A DNA stretch of 64,000 nucleotides, taken from assembly GCF_001625215.2 (NCBI RefSeq), contig NC_030383.2, positions 5,096,779 to 5,160,778 of the forward strand. The letters are read 5' to 3'. Shown one piece after another: positions 56,901 to 64,000 of the stretch (positions are counted from its first letter, which is position 1; each line of letters begins with the position of its first letter). The position numbers and the translations under genes were made by a program. Origin of the DNA: Daucus carota subsp. sativus (Eukaryota; Streptophyta; Magnoliopsida; Apiales; Apiaceae). Below the pieces are notes generated by a model. The model worked only from the letters and a program-made list of their open reading frames with translations. It had not been told where the DNA came from and searched no databases.

Positions 56901-58815
56901 TTAATGACAACTTATGTATACTGATGAAAGGGAAAAGGTATAAGAATGGCAGGAAACCCGAAATCAGCAAAAATTTAATGTTCTACCTCTCCTTGTTTTG
57001 CTCAAGAATGTGACAAAAATCTGAGGCAGCTGCTCGCATGTGCAAAAACATTGGCAACTTCATTCTATCTGCTAATTCAAACTGCTTGACAAAATACCTG
57101 TTTTTGGCAGAGAAAAGTAGATGAGAATTATTGAGCATATACAAGGTAAAAGAGTTCTCAACATTTCCTTTTCTCTTATCACCAAATCCTTTTTGCAGGA
57201 TGCCAGAGCATACTTTTTCTGAATCTCCGCTGGACAAAAGTGAATCCTATCATAGTCCAACCCGCATTCACCAATTGCTACAACCTTGAACAACACATTA
57301 TATATCAATGTTAATATAACATCAACAAATATTACACTAATTGCTTATAGTACAGTATTCACTGCTAGCAGGAATACAGTACAAGTTTATTTATTTTGTA
57401 GAGCATGCATAGGTCATCTCTTAAATTTCTTTTGATTATGTGATGATGTAGATAAGGAACACCTTTCCTTTCTCAACTCCCTCTTTAGCCAATGATAAAA
57501 GCGCCTCAAAGTGTTTATCAGGATCTCCACTCTCCTCAAATTCCTGATATTAAACCATTTTACAACAGCAAATGTCTCATGTGAGTTGATAGTCTTATCA
57601 AACAAGTAGCCAATATATAGATTTATGGAACAAGAATTCACGCTGCATCTTGTTGGGTGCACACCCACAGTGCAGAAAAGCCTTGCTGTCAGAAATAACA
57701 AACAGCTGAATTTAGTCAAGCCAGGGTCGATTGAGAAAGGTGCATTAATTTAGCAGTTAGTGAAAAGGAACATGGATATACAAACAACAAGTTGCAGACC
57801 ATCTGTTTCGGCAATAGCAAGGGCATTTTTTGATTCCTCAAGTGAGCCACCAGTGACCTAAAACAGTAGAACTGATCAGCATTTTTAAATCGTAACAGAA
57901 TCCAAGCTCATATAACAGTAATGCAACCAAACCTCCAAGTTCAATTGTTGTTCATGTTTAAAGGCCACGACAGACGGATAATAACAGCTTACATTCATCT
58001 ATTATTAAAATATTCTTCCCCCGGCCCCGAATATTAGTCCCAGCATTATACAACCAAGTAACCAACCATTTAAATTAGACTTGAATAGAATAAAACTTGA
58101 GACATTATCCCTACTTTATGTGAACTTGTAAAGGGTCTTAATTAACATTTACCCTTAGGTCAATGTGCGTTTTATTAGTAAGGGTAAGCACAAGGTTATA
58201 ACGGCTCATAAGCAGTTGAAATATTAAAGAGAACAATTTTTTTAAATTATCCAAGACAAGCAGACTATTTTAGATTGCATAGGACAAGAAACTCTATTCT
58301 ACAAATGCACTTTGGTTTCACAGAAACACTCTTTTGTGTCATCCTTCCCCAACTAGTATGCCTCAAACTGATTATTAAGGAAATTACTTACAAAAAACAA
58401 CAAAGAAAATAGCTATTACGAAAAAAACAGTTGAAGAATATTTACAATTATCCGGTCAACTCCAGCACTCCATGCCCTGCTGAGAACAGTTGAAATATCT
58501 GCCAAGTGGCACTGTTTTCCATTGTATATTCCTTTGAACATGCCGTCTGTATAATATATGTTAGGGTTTTTATTTTATACCCCAGATTATGAAACACCAA
58601 AAACAAAGAAAGAGCCTTGATGTGATTGTGAAAGAAACTAGAGTAACACGAAACTGAAGTTGAATTAACTTGCCTGTGAAATTAACAGCTATATCTGCTC
58701 AGACAAAAAACAAAAATAAGGATAGTTACGATTACGGGGAGAAACAGATAGGATTGAAACTGAATCAAACTACAGGAAAGTACAGTTCCTTGCCTATCAT
58801 GCGAATTTTGGCCAT
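53987..58815 (-). CDS. TATDN1: TatD-family metal-dependent DNase (TATDN1-like)
   Basis: Predicted 3'-5' exodeoxyribonuclease of the amidohydrolase fold. Twelve exons: 58815-58794, 58694-58674, 58546-58446, 57857-57800, 57685-57642, 57543-57463, 57284-57214, 57097-56987, 56231-56149, 55420-55204, 54425-54342, 54056-53987. The phases close to give 320 aa, the normal length. Motifs in order are MIDIAVNFTD, TGGSLEESKNAL, TVGVHPTRC, VVAIGECGLDYDR with the metal-bridging Glu, FLHMRAA, HSFTG, GINGCSLKMPENLDVVKGIP and MIETDSPYC, then WPSKKKEKYD and GRNEPCLVR. Exons 1 and 2 are tiny (22 and 21 nt) and both end at a GC donor (ATAG|GCAAGG, ACAG|GCAAGT). The donors after exons 4 (GATG|GTCTGC) and 5 (AGC|GTGAAT) are weak. 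RLFC is preceded by DA rather than the common DG. A 364-bp MITE occupies intron 9. Confidence 0.93.
55729..56092. mobile_element. MITE in intron 9 of the TatD gene
   Basis: GAGCATCTCTGATGGGCTC at the left and CCACTGGAGATGCTC at the right are inverted. TCA/TTA borders suggest a Harbinger-like 3-bp site. GAGCATCTC termini resemble those of 4997-5459. Confidence 0.65.
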
Positions 58816-59865
58816 GGCCGACTTTTTTCTACTGAAAATATGAAGAGAGAAGTGCTTTCTTGGTTAATTTGATGAGCACAGCAGCTAAATCTGCAAGTTG
58901 GTAGTCAAAAGACGATACATTTACATTATGACTAAAATGAATACAACAAAATCGCACTTACAACAGCAAATATATATCTATTAGTTTCCCTTAATAAAGA
59001 TCAAATCTATACTCACTAGTCACTGTTAACAGCAAAAACACCTTTTCAAAGGCAAGGTACAATTTAGGTTAGAATAACATCTACGATTTAATAGATATTT
59101 TTAAAATTTAAATTTGAATTCTAATTACATATTAACATTTTCTTTACGGCCTTTTGTATTAGAATATGCAAATTCAATTAATAAAATTCTGAACTTTTGA
59201 ATACAATTAATGTTTAATATGTAAAGATATATTATACATATTTATATTAGAATCCTAAAAGAATTACAAATAATATTTTGTTTTAAATCTTTACATTAGA
59301 AACCAATAAGAATTTGCAAATAATTAAATTTATTTCACTACATTGTCTACCAATTTCTTGCCATAAACACCTCCCTCTCAAGTCTCAACTATCACAATTA
59401 TCATATAACTCATTGATTCAATAAAGATCTAGTTTCATTTTAAAAGCCAAACAACCCTTTTAATGGTACGTTGTACAGCGTTCTAATTAATATAACATCT
59501 AAATCAAGCAATATAAAGTATACAATAATTTACTTCAATATTTTATATTATGAGTTACTAATCACGAGATCTTAATTGGTAAATAAATTTTGTGAACTGA
59601 TATTTGCTAAAATAATAATTTTAAGAACCAACTAATTTTTGCATATATATAGACTATAGTCAGTCTTGTTATTTATGTCAAACTAATTTTAGATCCTTGG
59701 ACTCACTAAAATGAATGACACAAATCTGAATATGTATCACTTTAGTATTAAATAATTTTAATTCCTTTCTGTCACTCCTTTTTTGATATGAAAGACAATA
59801 TTAACTTAACTTAAGATTTACAAAATAAATATCATACTTAATCCAATTTTTGCCTCTTAATATAT
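58816..59865. other. TatD upstream region and AT-rich spacer
   Basis: Holds the TatD promoter. From about 59080 it is strongly AT-rich with no recognised gene or clear TE terminus. Confidence 0.4.
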
Positions 59866-60147
59866 TTATTTCCTTCAGTTTTCTTCATCTCACTTAGGTC
59901 TTTATTCAAGTCTGCTACTGCAGCATGATTGGCCTTGGTTTTAGCATTTCTTCTGGACGTGCATGTTGAAGAAGATCTTGGTACTCGTAGACTTGTTTTT
60001 CTTACCCAGACAAAATGGACACTTTAAACTGCCATCAGATCTTTTCACCTTCAATTTTCCATCTTTTAGTAACCTATATGGCTTTTCCTTATGTTCATGC
60101 ATCTCAGAATCACTTCTATCGCATTCAGAGTTAGAGTTCGAACCCAT
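59866..60147 (-). pseudogene. zf-XS (IDN2/FDM/SGS3-type) gene fragment, frameshifted
   Basis: From the Met at 60147 the frame reads SDSEMHEHKEKPYRLLKDGK and KVKRSDGSLKCPFCLGKK, the N-terminus and CxxC half of the zf-XS zinc finger of IDN2/FDM RNA-directed DNA methylation factors. The finger's second half, YEYQDLLQHA, is present one frame over. A further frame gives ANHAAVADLNKDLSE, like the linker after the finger. Two frame changes in under 100 bp, and no XS or XH domain downstream, make this a pseudogene. The 68-codon open frame (59941-60147) is only its surviving start. Confidence 0.7.
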
Positions 60148-60680
60148 GTCTAGTATAAAATATATATTTAGAGAGCCAGTTGATAATAAGTGCATTAAGT
60201 ATATGATGCAAAGCGACTGCAACTGCAGTCGCTGCAGTCTGCACATCAGTGGCTGGTTGGCTGCAGTCTGCACAGCAGTGGCTGCATTGCAACTGCACCG
60301 TAGTTATTAGATCCAAGTTATTATATTGAAAATAAAACAGCCTGCACCTCAATATCTGCACTGCCATTAATCAATGCAAGTGGTTTAAACTTAAAACAGT
60401 CTATTGTAATAGAGTCCATCTTTTACTTTTCGATATTTTTTGTAATTTAAATGTTTTTCTTGCATTTACACTAAAACAAAACACTTCAATGCTTGCAAAT
60501 TCCAGCTAACCTAATTTGTTCGATATGTTTCGAAACTAGTGCCACTTAAGAACTGTCTGGGAACTTGTATCAAACATGTAACAGGCATCAATCAAAAACT
60601 TGGTTCTCCTAACAAACTAAGTCTGAGGCCTAGACATCCTTAATAACAACGCTCGTCAAGTAATTAAACATAGAACACTA
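60103..60680. repeat. Segmental duplication B, copy 1 (zf-XS gene 5' part and flank)
   Basis: Matches 63456-64000. It begins CTCAGAATCACTT, within the zf-XS coding start, and includes the upstream flank with a GCAACTGCAG/CTGCAGTC-rich minisatellite (60220-60300). The second copy holds one short version of that repeat. Confidence 0.85.
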
Positions 60681-60824
60681 AGTAATACATACAAAACAAT
60701 AAACTAAAGATTAATTAACCCCATAATTTATAAGTGGAGATAACTAAAGAAACATATGAAATTGTACCTGAGAGTCTCAGAACTCAGAAGAGCTTGAATT
60801 ATTAGCTCTAGCTTGTAATAAAAA

Positions 60825-61532
60825 CTAGCTTATAGCCCGTGCAATGCACGGGCGGTTATAATATTTGTTATTTTATCGTATATATTTTAAATTTAACTAA
60901 ATTTATTGTAAAAATAAAATTATAATAGAATAATGTGGTTAAATAAATTTTTTGTTTAATAACTGAATAAATTCTTAATAATTAAGCCCGTCAAATGGCT
61001 AATTAAAAATTAAGTCGAACATATATATTTTTAATGAGAATGTTAGAATATGTTTTTTTACATATTATAATTTAAGAAGATCTGTAAACCCGTGTATTCA
61101 AAAAATAATGTTAATGTATTTTGGATGAAAAATATCACCGATTATTTATTAATAATTATATATAATAATATTATATTTTTATATATATGGCCCCCACATG
61201 AAAATTTAATATTCACAAAAAAAACAAATGCCAGTGTGCGTTCAAATTAGAGAAGGATCATGAGAGTAGTTGTGCCGATTGCCTCCGATGTGTTTGGTTC
61301 CTCCGAGGGGTATGAAATTCCGGTTAGTTGGCCTGAAAGCAAACTAAAGGTATGTGTATATTATTTTTAAAGGTTTTGATTTTAGTTTTACGACAGTTAA
61401 ATAGATTTTATTTGTTTTACGTTTTGAGTTTTTTTTTAAGTTTTGAAGCCCATTAATCATAAAATCCGTATAAAAGCCCATGTACCGACCGACCAAAGTT
61501 TTAATGTTTCGGCTTTAATAGTATAGTATAGA
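60825..61532 (-). mobile_element. Small Helitron with exon-like cargo
   Basis: Minus strand: A|TCTATACTATACTATTAAAG at 61532, and a perfect 8-bp hairpin GCCCGTGC-ATT-GCACGGGC followed by TATAAGCTAG|T at 60825. These are textbook Helitron ends with A and T flanks. The 708-bp body has no transposition gene but contains an exon-like segment on the plus strand at 61260-61349. Confidence 0.88.
61260..61349 (+). pseudogene. Exon-like cargo in the small Helitron
   Basis: ATG-initiated, 30 codons (starts MRVVVPIASDVFGSSEG, ends WPESKLK), running into an AAG|GTATGT donor. Base composition is far more balanced than the surrounding Helitron DNA. The source gene is not recognised. Confidence 0.35.
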
Positions 61533-62410
61533 TGACGCTGCGTATCGGTTTCGGTTATCCCAATTCTACACACAAATGGGCTATGGTTTGGATAGACTGG
61601 GCTGATAGATGAAGCCCAGCTGACTGGTGAGCCATTTAATAATGTAATTTGAATCTTTGATATAAACATTTTATTTAATTGGTGCGAAAATATAACACTC
61701 CTATATTAAACTATGGGTGTGGGTTCGATTCTCTTGATAAAGTTATTTTCTCCATTTTTTAAGTATAATTTTATTTATATAGAGGAGAGATAATTATAAA
61801 TTAAGAATATTTTCTGCCTTCAGAATAAAATATAAATATAGTATAAATAGAACCTTTGTATACGATATATATATATGTATGTAATTAAATTTTTCTGGAA
61901 AATAAAATAAAAGATGACACTATATCATGTTTTGGAATAAAAATTGGGAAGGAGTTAAATTCGAAGGTAATTATTATTAGGGGAGTCATTTGGTTTTTCT
62001 TTGTCAGGGAATTAAGTCATGGCTTAAAATATATACTACTGATATTTAACTAAAAAATTTAATCTTTATAAAAGGAAAAATGAAAGAAGTAACCATATTC
62101 ACGATTGTAGACGGCAAGCATGTTTAACTTCGAAATTCTGGTTGATCGATGTTAACATAAGAGAAAATTTCATAGGACAATGGTTAAATTCCTAATTGAG
62201 GATCATTAATATAATTGTACGTACATAGATAATGCTGCATGCATACTACAAATAAAAGCAAGCATGAAAACAACTTATTCAAGTCATGAAAATTGCGATC
62301 ATTAACCCAATAAACACAACATTACAACTGCTTCAGAATTGCTTCAGAATCACTCAAGTCTAACATATGACAAAAATCATGATTAGGCTCCTAAAATCAT
62401 CCTCTCTCCA
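61533..62410. other. AT-rich spacer, no gene seen
   Basis: Includes GCTGATAGATGAAGCCCAGCTG near 61600 and otherwise A/T-rich DNA. No gene or clear TE end. Confidence 0.4.
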
Positions 62411-62806
62411 TCACGGATGCTTTGCATAATCGTCGAAATTTGATTTTTCAATATCTTTCACTTTTGCATCGTATTCTGCCCAGCTTTCTTCCAACAAGGC
62501 TATCCTTTGCTCATCCGTGATCTCTTTTCTCAAGAAAGAATTATTTATATCTCTACCTTTTATGTAGTAATATTCACATAACGGCCGGCCAACTCCATAC
62601 ATAACCTCAGTGCGAGTCTCATCCTTAGTCGGTACCCAGTGTCTGCCCTGTCTTGCTTTTCGATACTGCAACAACCGCATCTCCGCAGCAAATTTCTTCT
62701 TCTCAAAAGCCCTATCCGCTGCAATTGTAAGAAGTCGTTTTGTTTTTTTACAAGTCCATTCTTGCATCTCCTCATCAAGCTTTCTCGATCGTTTCTGATT
62801 CTTCAT
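62411..62806 (-). CDS. Small basic hypothetical protein, family unknown
   Basis: Intronless open frame of 131 aa on the minus strand in an otherwise AT-rich region. It is highly charged and predicted mostly helical: KKTKRLLTIAADRAFEKKKF, EMRLLQYRKARQGRHWVPTK, ITDEQRIALLEESWAEYDAK. There is no signal peptide, membrane segment or known motif. Codon composition is balanced and the frame is intact, which argues for a real protein. Overlapping open frames on the other strand and frame are shadows. It may also be a fragment of a TE-encoded or captured gene. Function is unknown. Confidence 0.45.
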   Translation of the reverse strand: MKNQKRSRKLDEEMQEWTCKKTKRLLTIAADRAFEKKKFAAEMRLLQYRKARQGRHWVPTKDETRTEVMYGVGRPLCEYYYIKGRDINNSFLRKEITDEQRIALLEESWAEYDAKVKDIEKSNFDDYAKHP

Positions 62807-63455
62807 ATAGAGCTTTGTAGTACGCGCTGATAAGAAATGTGTGGTTGATTCAAGTGATGAAAAAAACTACAGAACGAATGTTACTTTATATAAACATATG
62901 TAGTCTTATTTCTATAATTATTTTATAAAATATGATGAATGTCATTTTAATTCAATGAAGCATATAGGTTACATACTAAATCTATGTGATTAATCAAATT
63001 TTTATATAAATCCATGATATATATTTGTAGACATAACCTAAATACATAATCGATAATTTTAAATTTTCAATCAACAAATTTCTACTACATATATGAGTGC
63101 CTAATTACAATTTTATTAATTCACTACTTACATAAATAATACTTAATTATATATATATATATATATATATTGCAATGTAATATAATTAAATTTAATTCTA
63201 AAATTAAAAATCCACATTTTAATTTTATATTTATATAATGATGTTATTCAAATCACTACTATTTATGTGCATGGAGGGGAGTAAACAGTGCCTTCAATTC
63301 TGTCCGCCCTGAATAAGGACGGACAATGTTTATGCCAGCCGTTTAGTGTGTCCGCCCACTTGGCCACAATTTGGGTGGTTACTTCTGACAAACCAAAACT
63401 TGCTTGGTTAGTTTTGATATATGAATGTGTGGGGTGGTTAGTTTTGAGAGGGAGC
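62807..63455. other. Spacer with (AT)n and short inverted repeat
   Basis: AT microsatellite at about 63150-63170. TGTCCGCCCTGAATAAGG followed by ACGGACA near 63301-63326 forms a short imperfect hairpin. The open frames at 63263-63518 overlap on both strands and have no family resemblance. Confidence 0.4.
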
Positions 63456-64000
63456 CTCAGAATCACTTATATCGAATTTAGAGTTAGAGTTCGAACCCAT
63501 GTTTATTGTTTAGTATAAAAATATATATTTCGAGAGCTAGTTGAGAATAAGTGAATTAAGTGTATGATGCAAAGCAACTGCAACTGCAGTGGCTGCACTG
63601 CAACTGCACTGTAGTTATTATATCGAAACTAAAACAGCCCGCACCTCAATCTCTGCAATGCCATTAATCAATGCAAGTGGTTAAAACTTAATACATATGT
63701 TTTGTAATAGAGTCCATCTTTTACTTTACAACAGTTTTTGTATATTACATGTTTGTCTTGCATTTAGGGTAAAATAAAACACTTGAATGCTTGCAAGTTC
63801 CAGCTAACCTAAATTAGTAGATATTTTTTCAAGGGGCTTTCTGCCAAGACGTAACTAGTGCCACTCAAGAACTGTCTGGGAACTTGTATCAAACATGTAA
63901 CAGGCATCAATCAAAAACTTGGTTCTCCTAACAAACTAATGTCTGAGGCCTAGACATCCTTAATAACAAAGCTCGTCAAGTAATTAAACATAGAACACTA
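63456..64000. repeat. Segmental duplication B, copy 2 (runs off the window)
   Basis: Copy of 60103-60680 with small indels. It keeps the first codons of the zf-XS fragment (MGSNSNS on the minus strand near 63495) but not the zinc finger. The right end is cut by the window. Confidence 0.85.

Noticed and set aside
1-64000. CRISPR arrays, operons, rRNA or bona fide tRNA genes
   Set aside because: None seen. The only tRNA-like promoter boxes belong to the SINE at 5172-5315, and gene structure is clearly nuclear plant.

Overview
The window is a 64 kb piece of an AT-rich plant nuclear genome. It has intron-rich genes with short GT-AG introns and plant-only families (ILR1-type auxin-conjugate hydrolases, EXO70A1, a GIR1-type EAR repressor, DUF7138, DUF604/GT31, an F-box protein). 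It also has a dense load of plant transposons (L1-type LINE, tRNA-type SINE, Helitrons, Stowaway, Harbinger-like and MULE-type MITEs, TRIMs). The proteins look eudicot. An asterid is my guess, and I cannot name the species.

Layout. 1-7.4 kb: a decayed plus-strand gene (1.5-3.5 kb) and a split segmental duplication whose second copy is interrupted by a LINE. The LINE has an inverted 5' half and itself carries a MITE that carries a SINE. 7.4-14.3 kb: two tandem minus-strand ILR1-like IAA-amino acid hydrolase genes with identical exon phases. 14.3-19.6 kb: intergenic DNA with MITEs and a polyA-tailed retroposon. 19.8-20.2 kb: a GIR1-like EAR repressor on the plus strand. 20.7-27.2 kb: a TE block with a Pack-MULE holding a lectin-receptor gene fragment, two long foldback MITEs and a composite Helitron. 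28.1-34.9 kb: an 11-exon EXO70A1-type exocyst gene (minus). 36.2-36.8 kb: an intronless DUF7138 gene (minus). 39.5-41.3 kb: a DUF604/GT31 glycosyltransferase (plus). 43.1-44.3 kb: an intronless F-box gene (plus). 45.0-47.3 kb: the cohesin acetyltransferase CTF7/ECO1 (minus) with two E2F-type sites upstream. Its last exon and 3' flank are duplicated at 41.3-42.0 kb. 47.5-53.2 kb: nested or tandem minus-strand Helitrons. 54.0-58.8 kb: a 12-exon TatD-family DNase (minus) with two apparent GC-AG introns. 59.9-64 kb: a frameshifted zf-XS (IDN2/FDM-like) pseudogene, a duplicate of its 5' flank, a small Helitron and one unrecognised intronless ORF.

The genes do not form a pathway. They act in auxin-conjugate hydrolysis, polarised exocytosis, epidermal or root-hair transcriptional repression, sister-chromatid cohesion, DNA processing and protein turnover. 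Exon structures were built by hand from reading frame, splice signals and remembered family similarity. Boundaries can be off by a base, and no alignment or expression data were available. I found no convincing undescribed system. The most informative signals are structural: the nested TE stack, a promoter-like module carried by a Helitron family, and the segmental duplications around CTF7 and ILR1.
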